DNA from: Monomorium pharaonis
Taxonomy: Eukaryota; Arthropoda; Insecta; Hymenoptera; Formicidae
Assembly (NCBI RefSeq): GCF_013373865.1
Contig: NC_050472.1
Coordinates: 18,436,136-18,500,135 of the forward strand
Length of the DNA: 64,000 nt
Direction: 5' to 3'
The position numbers and the translations under genes were made by a program. This document shows, piece after piece, positions 22,701 to 33,740 of this stretch (its first letter is position 1; every line of letters starts with the position of its first letter). Under the pieces are notes generated by a model that saw only the letters and a list, made by a program, of their open reading frames with translations, was not told the origin of the DNA and made no database searches.

Positions 22701-23200
22701 GTCCGTATAAAGCCTTACACTCTAAGCTAGATAGCGTACTTTGGGATTTTGGAACCGTCCCGTCAAGTACTGATTTGTGTGTGTACTTTATTGGACCCAT
22801 TGACAATAGAAGTTTTATCGTCGCATATGTTGACGATTTATTCATTGCATCGGGCGATGATGCTGAATTCACAAGGATGAAGAGTTATCTCAGTACTCAT
22901 TTTGAAATTAAAGACCTTGGCCCCGTCAGATACTGTTGAGGCCTGGAATTCCCAAGATACGACAAAAAGATTGCCATAAGGCAAAAGGGATACATCAATG
23001 ACATCCTCAAAAGATTCGACATGCTCGACTGTAAACTCGTGACCACACCAATGGATCCAAATGTCCAACTGGTTAGAGAAGACATCAAGGGAAATGATTT
23101 CCACGCAGTCCTCTGTCAGGAACTAATTAGGGCATTAATGTGCCTTTTTGTATCAACCAGACATGACATAGCACATGCCGTCAGCAGACTTATGTGGGAC
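19765..23200 (+). pseudogene. Ty1/copia retrotransposon gag-pol, frameshifted and 3'-truncated
   Basis: Order seen: gag from the ATG at 19765 (NYDTWKLQMRALL), a stop at about 20206, then frameshifts leading to a zinc knuckle CYKCQEKEHKASEC (about 20448). Protease is marked by CPDSGCTSHM, pre-integrase by a W-H-G-F remnant, and integrase by TDICGP, SDNGREYVNKEF and NGVAEKKNRT. Reverse transcriptase starts WMDAMAAEVISLIKNDVW, with YVDDLFIAS at about 22828 as the catalytic box. Sequence stops at about RHDIAHAVSRL, so RNase H and the 3' LTR are missing. Known: gag-pol makes the particle and copies RNA into DNA for integration. Inference: dead copy with about ten frame breaks, with an inverted duplication inside RT (22668-22716). 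GC is higher than in flanking DNA, consistent with coding origin. Confidence 0.92.
22668..22716. repeat. perfect 22-bp hairpin in the RT region
   Basis: AAGGCTTTATACGGACTT and four more bases, a 5-base loop AGGCA, then the exact complement. The left arm is normal coding sequence (KALYGLHQ). The right arm interrupts it, so it is an inverted duplication. Confidence 0.95.
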
Positions 23201-23795
23201 TCACGAGTTTGTAAGCGGGGAGGCTAAGCCCTTCCCGCTCACGTGCAATACCCGTATGACCCACTAAACCCACCTCGGATGGCCAGGACAGCGTGTATTG
23301 AGGGGCCCTCCGGGAATCGCTATCCAGCATAACTGCCGGAGGGCCCCCCCACGCTGGCGCGCCACCAGACGATGCGCACGTCGTTCCGGGGGAGCGAGGC
23401 GAGCATCTCTCGAACAGGAGAGCCCCGCCCATCGGTCGGTTCGTTTGTTTTGGACCGTATTAGCCCCTGATTCGGGGCAGGGGGGGATTAGATTACCTCT
23501 TGTACGTCCATTTTCCATATAAGTGGTTTGTTAACAGCGTGTTCTTCACCGGGTTTCCAGGGTTTTCCTTCCCCCCGGTCCAAGGGCCGCTCCCACATCA
23601 AAGTACGACCAAGGTCGTACGGTGCGCTCTTAGACCCTTCGCAGCCGTCAGTCCATCTCCCAGGGGGCAAGCCCCCTAGGGATCTGGACGGCAAAGGCCA
23701 CGGAGGGAGCCCCCTCTCCACGGCAAGGTGGCGCAGCACGAGGAGAGGCGCACCACGAGGGAGAACCTAACCTAATCCTAACCCAAACATTTTAA
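23201..23795. mobile_element. GC-rich segment ending in CCTAA repeats, possible R1-clade (TRAS-like) UTR
   Basis: Abruptly GC-rich after the copia break. Contains CAGGGGGCAAGCCCCCTAGG and ends AACCTAACCTAATCCTAACC. Known: TRAS/SART-type non-LTR elements insert into (TTAGG)n telomeric repeats. No reverse transcriptase is seen here, so this is a guess from composition and the CCTAA run. Several overlapping open frames on both strands result from high GC and are not called. Confidence 0.3.
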
Positions 23796-24496
23796 ATTCA
23801 CTATTTGACCACAATTTCAAATGTAATGTCGCAAACCATTGTGGTAAAGTACAAGCGTGGACGTCGTTTTGTTCTGTAAGTAAGGCGCTCTGTAAAAGCT
23901 ACACGTGGAAAGTTGCAAACTCATCTGATATACTCCTATACCGAATAACTATTGTGTCGTATTTATGAAACTTTTTTTGTTAATAACTTTTTAACGAATT
24001 ACGAGCGACGGCTAAAATCTTTTCAAGGTTACTCAGGAGAGTGTCAACATATGTCAAGGCCAAGGTCATCAGGGCGGACTCCCCTGATTGGTATATTTAC
24101 CATATATTTAGCAACAAAATTAGCGTAACAAAAATTTATACCAAAATTTAACTTATTTTCAAATAATCGTAACTTTACAAAAATTTATCGTATTGGAAAG
24201 TTTTTTTTATTTTAAACCTTCAGGTCTCTTTAAAGAGCATTTGTCAGATTTTGATCCTCCTCTTTTCTTTTTGACATCTCTTCAAAAGTAAGAACGTGTT
24301 TTGTATTCAACAATTTTTACTTTGACACACTCCACGGGGTGCAATGAATTTTTCTCATAAACTTTATAAGATTTATCATAAAATATCAACTTTTCATATT
24401 ATACGTGTGTGCGGGCGTGCGTGCGTGCGTGCGTGTGTGTGTGAGTGAGAGATCCATTAGTCCAACAATTCCAACAATTATTCCAAGCAAAATCCA
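23796..24496. other. no gene; GTGC/GT microsatellite near 24405-24445
   Basis: A/T-rich, unremarkable sequence with a short compound (GTGC)n(GT)n repeat just before the P450 pseudogene. Confidence 0.7.
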
Positions 24497-25749
24497 TTGT
24501 TCCAACATATTTTTGCTACGTCTAGTGTGCTATTGCATGATCCCGAGCTGATCAAAAGCATCATGGTGAAGGATTTCGAACACTTGCCGGATCACCGCAG
24601 TTTTGTTGATGAAGATTTGGAACCGTTGTTTGGTAAGAACATCTCCGCTCTGCGCGGTGATCGTTGGAAGGAAATGCGGAATACATTGAATATTTCTTTT
24701 ACTGCTAGCAAAATGAAGTTTATATTTGATCTGGTATTGAAATGCTCTGAGAACTTTGTTAATTATTTAGTCGATTATCCGGAAATCTGTCATGCGATCG
24801 AGACAAAAGAAGTTTTTAGACGATACACCAACGATGTTATCGCCACTGCGGCTTTAGACATATGCGTGAACTTTATGAAGAAACTATGAAGGATAATGAA
24901 TTTTACATGGAGGCTACTAAATTTTCTTATGGTTTATTAACAATGGTCAAGTTTATATTTATGCGTACATGTCTAAAGCTCGCCAAATCAATGGGTTTGA
25001 CCCTATTTCCGTCGACTACGTCCAAGTTTTTTAAAACTGTCGTGAGGGAGAATATTGGAATGCGGGTAGAACAAGGTATCGTCCGAACGTATATGATGCA
25101 TGATACTGATGCAGGCTTGTGACAAGAAAGACACTAGTGTACACATGATGACTTTGGACATTGTCGTCTCACAAGCTTTTATCTTTTTCTTTGCCGGTTT
25201 TGACATGTCCGCGACGTTAATGTGCTTTGTCGTTCACGAACTGGCAGTCAATCAAGACATTCAGGATCGTCTGTGCGAGGAGGTAAGACAGTATCTCGTC
25301 GAAGGGAACAGTGAGATCTCCTACGACTCGCTAATGAAGATATCTTATATGGATCTGGTGATTTCTGAGGCTCTTAGAAAGTATCCACCAGCTATTTTTA
25401 TTGACAGACTTCGCACAAGGAGATATGAGCTACCGTCAACGCGACCGGGTTGCAGGAATGTGATTATCATACCTAATAGGATCATATAGTATTTAACAGT
25501 ACATTGCTGTTTCCCGTTTACGGTTTACATCGTGATCCAAAATACTTTTTATATCCAAACAAGTTCGATCCCGAGAGATTTAGTGAGGAAAATAAAGACA
25601 ATATTATAGCGTACACTTATTTACCGTTTGGCCACGGACCTAGAAAATGTATCGGTAATCGATTTGCTCTTATGGAAACGAAAATTTTGATAGCTTATTT
25701 TTTGAATAATTTTATGAGAATTACTAACTGTATGTGTGTTGTGAGTTGA
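24497..25749 (+). pseudogene. cytochrome P450, CYP9-like, N-terminally truncated pseudogene
   Basis: Four consecutive frames make one P450: HDPELIKSIMVKDFEHLPDH through RGDRWKEMRNTL (helix C W-x-x-x-R), then KDNEFYMEATKF, then an I-helix AGFDMSAT, EALRKYPP (ExxR), KFDPERF, and the haem loop FGHGPRKCIGNRFA with its Cys ligand. Known: CYP9 enzymes are endoplasmic-reticulum mono-oxygenases, often acting on xenobiotics. Odd points: the membrane anchor and roughly the first 80 residues are absent. Frameshifts lie near 24887, 25100 and 25492, and the usual I-helix Thr is Met. The C-terminus is also lost after about FMRITN. No intron interrupts the preserved part. Inference: a dead gene, or a live allele damaged by assembly error. 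This is the only clear host-gene sequence here. Confidence 0.92.
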
Positions 25750-26197
25750 CTTGCATGCGAATGTGGTAACGAAGACAAAGGTATAAAAAATGATCAAACG
25801 TGTAGAAATAGTCATGCTGAAAAGTTTTTTGGCATTATTTACACCATCTATTAGAGGATAAAAACTGTGTAATAATGAGTTACTTGCGTAAGAAAACTAT
25901 CCCGTGTGGAAATCCACAACTTTAAGCACGAGAGAGTGACGTGAAATGGACGACTTGTGACGCATGTAACAAGAAATTTATTATTAAAATCAGAATTTGA
26001 CTCTCTGTAATATTCTGTTTTGAAAAATTACTTATATCTATTTAGTTACAATCTTATATTTTTGCAATATTTATACTCCAAATTTCTTAACTTTGTATTA
26101 TGTTACTACTAGTTTTGTGCATTTTGCTAATATCATTTTTTTTACTCTTCAATTGATTTATGTTCTTCAAATAGAATGCAACTTGACCAAAGCTTAA
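25750..26197. other. no gene
   Basis: A/T-rich 3' flank of the P450 pseudogene. AATAAA-like strings occur but no transcript end can be assigned. Confidence 0.6.
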
Positions 26198-26260
26198 GGT
26201 ATTTAAACAAGATATTGTGATATTTTTTGTTTAATTTAAAATTGTATTTTAAGACCGAAA
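26198..26260. repeat. 60-bp direct repeat, copy 1 of a pair
   Basis: AAGGTATTTAAACAAGATAT and the following 40 bases recur at 27065-27127 with one or two differences. A diverged inverted piece lies at about 27575-27605. These bracket the mariner-type MITE at 26894. Confidence 0.85.
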
Positions 26261-26893
26261 TAAAAATGTTGGAAAGCAAAATCGGTTGATTTGCATCAGC
26301 AACCTTAAAAAATTCGGTCAGTTTGAAATATATTTGAGTGCGCTTGCGCCTCAAAGGACTCGTGTTAATACAGTGCTCGAAATTAACAATTTTTAGACCG
26401 ATTTTTGAAGCGACGCTTCCTATTTGTTTTACTAATTAAAATATAAAAACCTAAACAATTCTTATGTATAAAATATTATACGTAAATAAACTACAATATT
26501 ATTTTTAAAAATTCTTATTTATAATTAACAACCTTAAAAATTTCTGTAAACTAAAGAAATTTCTTAAAAGATTTATTTGATCTCTGTATGGTTCATCAGT
26601 GATTATGATTTTAGATCTTCCAGTGAACAGAAATTAAAGTCATAAAGAACGGTTTTTTTAATTGACACATTTGCAACTACTATTCAAACTAGAATTATCT
26701 TGATAACTTAATTTTTTAATCTTAAACTTAATTTTATTGTAAGACATGAAAAGTACCGGAAAGTCGAGAGGTGCAAGTTTGTTTCCTGTCTGAAGTGTTA
26801 TTTTATCTAATATTTACAATTTACAAATTATTTACAATATTTAGAAGATGGAAAGGAGAGGAATGTTCTCTTGTTTGCATTATTATCATAATA

Positions 26894-27013
26894 TTGGGTC
26901 AGAAAGTTTGTGCCGTTTTTTGCTTTAAATGTGGGCTCAAATATACATTGCACGTACGAATCTTTATTGAATAATGTATGTAAATAACGGCATGAATTTT
27001 TTGACCGACTCAA
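26894..27013. mobile_element. 120-bp mariner-type MITE
   Basis: Ends TTGGGTCAGAAAGTTTGTGC and, inverted, TTGAGTCGGTCAAAAAATTC, both leading to a GCCGTT motif. Flanked by TA. Too short to code. Confidence 0.8.
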
Positions 27014-27064
27014 TAGATGCTTATTAGTGTTTATTTTTATTATTAAATTGATTATCAATAAATA

Positions 27065-27127
27065 AGGTATTTAAACAAGATATTGTGATATTTTTTGTTT
27101 AATTTAGAATTGTATTTTAAGACCGAA
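27065..27127. repeat. 60-bp direct repeat, copy 2
   Basis: Same orientation as 26198-26260. Confidence 0.85.
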
Positions 27128-28791
27128 AATTTATTTGACGCGCAGTTTGACAAAATTAAAAAAAAAAAATAGAAATTATACAACAGAAATATTAGCATGA
27201 AGATTCAATTATGATTAAAGATTCTTTTTAAGTTGATTGTGTTTTTCCATATTGATTTATATTTTATTATTATATTTTATTATTATTAAATTTTTATACT
27301 TTTTCCGCTTGCACACGCAAAAATATAAAAAAAATTGATTTTTTAAAAAAGTATTATTTATTTATTTAATAAAATTATTTAGTAAAACGAAAATAAATAA
27401 ATAGTTTTGATTATATCTGAAGTGTTCTTATTAAAATAACATTTGAGTTTTTGATTTCAACTCCACTAGAAGATTTGAAATTATAGTGACTGATGAATAG
27501 TATAAAGATGAATCGGTCAAATGAATTTTTATTCTTGATTATTGAGAATTAATATTTATACAATTAATAAATACTAAATTAAACAAAAAATATCACAACA
27601 TCTTTTATTTAAAAAATAAAATCTTTACAATAATAAACAATAATACATTAATAAATAATAATAAATAAAGAGCAACAATAATAAATTAAGAGCAAAATAA
27701 TTTTAAAAAATATTGTTCTATTTTTCTAAAAAAAAATTTCTAAAAATCTAATAATATAAGTGCAACAAAAGTAAAAAACTTCTTTGAGACATGAACTGTA
27801 TAACTGTTTTTTGTATATTATGTATTTTATAATATAATACATCTTTGGTTTAATTAGAGCGGAAGCGAAACGGATAAAGCAGTTAATATAAAAAAAAAGA
27901 TAATAAACGTAAGAGATACACATATGGCGCTGGTTCGTGAGGACAGGATGAAGGACCGCGGCAAGTTTTAATAACCGTTGGATGAGAGTAGATGATAAGT
28001 TAAAATCTAAAATTCATTAAATTGAATCGCCAGAAGTAGCACACAAATTTGTAAGGTACGACATTGCTGTATCTTATAAATAAGACGCAGTTCACGGCGG
28101 GTTGTCTAGGATGAGTGACGGTATTAACTTTTTAATTGCTTTGTTGCACCCATGGCGGGCCTGGCACTCGGCAGGATGATTATGAATTTTTAATCTATCC
28201 CCGAGTCTTAGTTCCCTTGATTTGCAAGGCGAGAATGTTAGGAGAAGTAGACGCAAAATTATTTTACGCGTCTAAATCAAATTAAATCTCACGTTTAACA
28301 GTAAAAATAAAATGCTTTCGAACTTAAGAATGCGAGATTACACGTCTTCTGATACATTTATTGGAAGACGGGCGTAAGAAATAAATCAATACTAAGTGTA
28401 CGAGAAGCTTAAAGCGTCGATAGAAAGTTTCCGCGGAATTTAAATCAAGATTGATGAAGTTTCGAAATTAATTCGTATCAAGCTTTGAGTTGGCTCGTCG
28501 AACGCGACACGATCCTTCACGATGTTACTAAACTTACGTAATAACCTTCTCCTCGCGAAGTCTTCACCACGATGTGCCTGATAAATATTAAACTCAAGCC
28601 GTTCCTTCGGAATAACGATATCCACATAGCGCTCTGTCCTTGCGATGAACTTACGCGACGGTGTGTAGGTATATATACTGTGCGTACGTGCGTTATATTA
28701 ATATACTGCAATGTTTACAGTTTTGAAAAAAGGAATGCCACTTTAAGGGACCACGTCAGTATTGGCAACCTTTCTATATGTGTATATAACT

Positions 28792-28792
<1 letters not shown>
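27128..28792. other. no gene; higher-complexity block at 27930-28770
   Basis: 27130-27930 is A/T-rich. 27930-28770 is more balanced in composition and not obviously repetitive within the window, without a long ORF. It could be untranslated exon or regulatory host DNA. No motif settles it. Confidence 0.35.
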
Positions 28793-28843
<51 letters not shown>

Positions 28844-28870
28844 GCACGCACGCATGCACGCACACACACA
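28793..28870. repeat. (CA)n microsatellite
   Basis: Long ACAC run, then CACGCACG variants. Confidence 0.95.
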
Positions 28871-30026
28871 GATGTATATTTCTCGATGTTAAGAAGTAGA
28901 AAGGGTAGAAGTATGAACTAACAATGAGACATAACATTTTTTTACATAAGAAATTATTATTAATTTTATGATGAAAAGATTTTGGCCTTTTTTTTAAGAC
29001 TAATATTACATATATTACATAATAGTTATTTATTATTATAATTATATAACTTTAACAATTATAATTATTATAACTATATTTTTACATCCACTAAATGTGG
29101 CGTATTAATACACACAATAAACGAGTATTCTGGAAAGAAAAAATTCTGCAGATGATATTCGGACAGCGTTACGTAAATTGAGAAAAAAGTAGTTTGACTA
29201 AATTTTTTCACTTAAAATTCTTTAATTCAAATGTTTATTGTATTTTAGTTAAATATATAAACATTTGAATTAAAGTTCAAGTATTTTATGTATTTAAGAT
29301 AAATACATAAATACTGAAGAAACTTATTCAAGTAGAAAAATTTAGTCAAATTAACTACTTGTTTTCATTGTTTGTATAAGCATTGTTTACGTCTCTCTAT
29401 GAGTCTGTCAATGTGTCACTGATAAAGTTGTATTAAGCCTTGAATTGCCAGACTTTTCACGGTGGTTATTTATAATCACAATGAATTATGATTTTATTAT
29501 TTTATGCAAAAGTACAATTATAAAACTTCTTTTGTGGATAAAAATTTATAGCTTGTTTGAACATGTTCGAAGTTACTGAACGATGAGCGTGTTAAGTCTA
29601 GGAGTTTTTAAGTGTCTTCTTTATTTTTATGAAAAGAATTACAAAACTGTATTGCAATGCAAATAATGAAATAATTTTACAGTAAACAATAATTAAAACA
29701 AAATCGTAATTACTATTACAATAACCTCTTTAACGCAAATTTTGAATAGTTTCTTACGCGTTTAGATGTGTGTTAATGGGATAAAAGTGCTATTATCGTA
29801 TTCAGCTAAAAAGAAGCAAGATGTATAATTTATAAAATTTTTAGGCCAAAATTGGCCATTTTATTCATCGCTATTTGTACAGTTTATAAAGGAAAATAAA
29901 ATTTTCACTATTCAATTGTTATTTGAAAATAATTTGAAAAAAGAATCTTAATGATTGGAAAAAATATATGACAAGACAAATAACATTTTCTTCAAACTAA
30001 GAATTGGAATTAAAAAAATATATTGT
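28871..30026. other. no gene
   Basis: A/T-rich. Short local inverted repeats (for example ATGTTTATTGTATTTTAG around 29230-29280) but nothing codable. Confidence 0.6.
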
Positions 30027-30094
30027 TATTATAGTCGTTAAGAGCACAACATGATTATTAAAACAATCATGTTGTGCTCTTAACGACTATAATA
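30027..30094. repeat. perfect 30-bp hairpin, 8-base loop
   Basis: TATTATAGTCGTTAAGAGCA and ten more bases, loop ATTAAAAC, then the exact complement. There is no target duplication and no size typical of a MITE. Looks like a local inverted duplication. Confidence 0.95.
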
Positions 30095-30261
30095 TTGAAA
30101 TAAAAATATATTTCGCTGAAATATAAGATTATCGAATTCTTTAAAGAAGATTAAATTATATGTAAACAAGTTACATATTATTTTATATAAAAACAAGAAT
30201 ATAATTTCTTGTGTTTATGTATATGATTGTTAAAATAATTATTAAATAAAATATATTTTAA

Positions 30262-30794
30262 GGATGTATTGGACATACAATCTTAGACAAAAGTGAATGA
30301 AATTTGAAATACTTAAATATCTACGCCTAAACGCATAGTAAATCTAGATGTAAGAAACTTGAACGATAGTTGGAGTCTTATTTTTACTCTTACAAAGGTA
30401 TTTTTCACGTATTTGTGATTTTTTTCACCTATGAGTTTAAACTTTTGACATTGAAAACGTACAATTATCTCAAGTTATATTTTATTTCTTTAAAACGGTG
30501 TAGTGAAGACAATTGAAACTTGGAAGATATTTTCATCTATTTATATACTAGATGTATAAAAAATTCAAAACACTGGTACTATTTCTTCTATATTTTTTTA
30601 GCTGTTTTATCCGTCAAGATCGTCTTTTTCCATAAGATAGAAAAGGATACCATGTAAAATCATTGAAAATTAAAATAGTTATAACTCAGCAACTGTTTAG
30701 TGGATGCGTTTTCAATTTTTTGCAGTACATTAGGGAAACTAAAAGAACAATTTCACAAATTTTTAGTAACTTTGAACTTCAGTCCGATACATCC
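30262..30794. mobile_element. TTAA-flanked MITE (unit T3)
   Basis: Ends GGATGTATTGGAC and inverted GGATGTATCGGAC, each preceded by TTAA (30258-30261, 30795-30798). 533 bases, A/T-rich, non-coding. Confidence 0.75.
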
Positions 30795-30947
30795 TTAATT
30801 TGATATTTATGTGTGAGGAAAATTGTTCGAAATTCTGTACGTATTTCTTTACAAAATAATTGAAATAGAACATCCAAAATATTGTTTCTTGTATTTGTTC
30901 ATGCAAAAATTTAATATTAAAGTTTATGTTTTTTCCATTTGTTTCAG

Positions 30948-31031
30948 TTGACCTCATACAAATGCTGGAGTTTAATTTAACCGTGTCATTGCCAGCTGCC
31001 TCCTTACTGACAGTAGTCTTGGCATTAGTAG
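30948..31031 (+). CDS. possible single host exon encoding a hydrophobic segment
   Basis: An 84-base open segment with a pyrimidine-rich acceptor (CCATTTGTTTCAG) before it and a consensus donor GTAAGT after it. In phase it reads DLIQMLEFNLTVSLPAASLL and then TVVLALVG, a probable membrane-spanning or signal segment. The phase is symmetric (84 = 3 x 28). I do not recognise the protein. No companion exon was found nearby, so the rest would lie outside the window or in long introns. It may be a chance open segment. Confidence 0.3.
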
Positions 31032-31179
31032 GTAAGTTTCTCATATATTTTTTAGATATCCATTTTTTGCTTGTATTACCATAATACATTTTATTCTTGT
31101 TTTATTTTTGTTTTTGTTATATTATTTTTGTATTTTGTTATATTGTTTTGTTTGTTTTGAAAATTTTCATAGAAAATAA

Positions 31180-31620
31180 AAATATCGTTGAACATATCAA
31201 TGAAGTAGATCGCCTATACGGTCTGCATCAGATCTTGTAATTAATATAACTCCGGCTGAGGTATTATTTTTTGCAATAAATTTATTTACAAATTTGTTAC
31301 AGTTTTTTGGGGAACGGGAGATTTTAAGATGCTCTTGAGCATCGGTATTTGGTTTAGTAACTGTATCGTAAGTCTGACGAAACCTGTCGGCGCGCAGTTT
31401 ATATAAGCTGAAAATACTAAATTAATAGAAAAATTATATTTATTACCAAGATCTGATGCAGACCGTATAGACCAGTAGAATTACACTCTAAAAGGGCCGT
31501 TTTGGGAAAAAATTAGTGACTCAGGTTTGACTGTGCGTAAAGCACAATTAATATGCGTAGATTAAAATAGGTACGTTTGCCACTTGCAAAAAGCTAGGGG
31601 TTATTGCAAAATTATGGGTT
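31180..31620 (+). repeat. dispersed repeat R, copy 1, split by a MITE
   Basis: AACATATCAATGAAGTA at 31191 and GTGACTCAGGTTTGAC at 31514 recur in reverse at 42185-42290, and ATGCGTAGATTAAAATAG recurs in reverse at 38895-38930. Thus 38.83-42.30 kb is a second copy opened by insertions. Confidence 0.75.
31219..31465. mobile_element. TA-flanked MITE inside repeat R
   Basis: 247 bases with perfect 19-base ends CGGTCTGCATCAGATCTTG, flanked by TA. The other copy of R (42240) lacks it, giving an empty-site control. Confidence 0.85.
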
Positions 31621-32249
31621 GAAGTGAGGAAAAAGTAGTTTTTTGCTTGTTTCTCGTAAACTAAAAACGGAATCGAAAAAAGTTTCGAATAAAAATTGTA
31701 GGTATTAAGTAGATCTACAATAATAAATTTGGTTCATTAAGATCGGTCGATTAGTTTGGTTGTAAAGTAGAAAAAATCATGAAAAATGGCCATTTTTTAA
31801 ATTGCTTGTAACTTTCTTAAAAATTAACTCAAGCATTTGAATTTGTAGGAAAATATAGCTTTTATGACGATAAAAAAGTGTACCAAATTTTATCAAAAAA
31901 TATTAACAATTTTTTTAGTAATATCAATTGTTTATCCAAAACGCGTTCCACTAAAATTTAATTTCTACATTTTTAAGACCATGCACGAACCTGAATCAAA
32001 TTTTTTTCTCTTCTTAAAAAGTTGCAGTATTACATTATATATCGGTATTGCGAAATGTGTGCAATGCCTCAAATAAACGTGTAAAAAATAAGCCTAATTA
32101 ACAATTAAATAACTTTTAAAATATTAACGCTATTAAAATAGGTAAAATGCATTTGAAAGGTGCGATTTTTTTTTAAATTAAAAAAAAAACATTGTTTTAG
32201 CTTATTTGGAAGCCGAGATATATATTTTTTTAAATCACTGTTGCTACAG
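31621..32249. other. no gene
   Basis: A/T-rich, with short ORFs of biased composition and no recognisable motif. Confidence 0.6.
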
Positions 32250-33740
32250 TTATGAATATGTTAGCGCGGTGATAGCCACGCAGAGACGAAAAGGAAAAAG
32301 GTCTCGGCGTGTGGACAAGAGAAAGAAACACAGTCGCTTTGTAAATAAATAAATGTATTTAAGTCTTCTTTCAAATAGTGAATCGGTCTGGAACAGCAAT
32401 CGATGAGAGTTGACAATATTTCCGACGATGATTTCGGTACTTGAATCCGATCTGTCTTGCACGAACGGAAGGATCTCGATATGCACGGCGCGCTTTCCGG
32501 ATGTAGTTTGAAACGTCGTTGTCGCAGTCGTAAGCTAAAGTGTAGTACAAAGAAACGTAACAACTCCGCTGTTAAGTGTTTGGCGTAGTACTCTATGGAG
32601 AGCTCGTTGCTTTTGCAAGCGTTTGTGATTGAGGTATGTTCACTTATCGCTCGAGTGTGAGGTGTGTACGGCGCGTTCCTGGATGTTGATCGAGACGTTA
32701 TCACAATTGTACGCTAAGTATTACAATGAGCCTTGAAGATACAGTTCAACAAGGTTGTGGCGATATTTTATATAGAGAGCCCGTTGCTTTCTCGTGATTT
32801 TGACGTTATGCTCTCTAGAGAGCCCGTTGCTCTCGCAAGCTTCCGTAAGAACGTAGATAGGTTTTGTTATGAATGTGAAGTAGCTCGATGATCTCTTGAG
32901 AGACCATTTCTCTCTCACGCATCGACAATTAGCAGTCGCTCGATCGGTCCTGTAGGAGAGCCGTTCTCAGCCTACGAATGCTTAGGAGCTGATATCCGCG
33001 AATGCAATGTAGCCGTAAGCAAGTTTAGAAACTTGTTACTCTGTAAGAGTGACCCGAATTTGTAAAAAGGGGGGGGGGACTTTCCTGTGTCACCGAACGT
33101 TAGGCACAGCTGTTTGATGCAGACGATTCTTGACGGTTGGGGGGATCGATTTCTTAAGTAATTGCAGCAATTAGTTGCCTTTTCCCTTGAATTATATGTC
33201 GTCTGGTCCTTGGGGTGGTAGAGGATGATGAAATGCTCGATGACGTAGATGCGCATACACTTGCTATCGCACAAGAATATAAATCTACTCGAAATGTTAT
33301 ATCGCGTATCGTACTTGTTTACAATTTCCACGGTGGACTGTGGAAATTGTAAACAAGTACGATACGCGATATAACATCTCGAGTAGATTTATATTCTTGT
33401 GCGATAGCAAGTGTATGCGCATCTACGAATTCGCAACCGAAATTGGAAAGTAGCCGAACATTCTACTCGCAACTTTGCTCTGTAGAAGTAGCCGTAATAC
33501 AATGTTCGCAACTGAACTCGAGAGAAGTATCCGAAGGCTGTTTGCACAAAGACTCACGATTTTTCCGTAGTAACAGATTTTTCCCACTTGATTTTTCTTG
33601 CGTCGCTTTTATTTCGGTAGATAATTAAGGAGATGTCGAGAAAGTTGACGTATTTCATGCAATTTCCAATAAACAGCAAGAAGGGTCGAGACCACTTAGG
33701 CGGCTGAGGTGAGGACGACCCTTAATTAGGCGAAGGGAGA
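32250..33740. repeat. unclassified GC-richer repeat-like segment
   Basis: Clearly more GC-rich than its flanks. Carries repeated phrases such as AGAGAGCCCGTTGCT (about 32777, 32818; variant 32597) and GTAGCCG (about 33010, 33450, 33490). Long but unconvincing ORFs occur on the minus strand (arginine/serine rich, no domain). It could be part of an LTR retrotransposon, but I found no LTR ends or pol motifs. Confidence 0.35.
33244..33427. repeat. near-perfect inverted repeat, arms about 88 bases
   Basis: CGTAGATGCGCATACACTTG starts the left arm (33244-33331). After an 8-11-base loop (around GGTGGACT) the complement follows to 33427, with one clear mismatch (CTCGAAATG against CTCGAGATG). Looks recent. 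Confidence 0.95.

Noticed and set aside
23190..23770. Overlapping open frames on both strands in the GC-rich block
   Set aside because: High GC leaves few stop codons by chance; no recognisable reverse transcriptase or gag motif.
32261..32704. 147-codon minus-strand ORF
   Set aside because: Composition is Arg/Ser-biased, no domain is recognisable, and the region is repeat-like.
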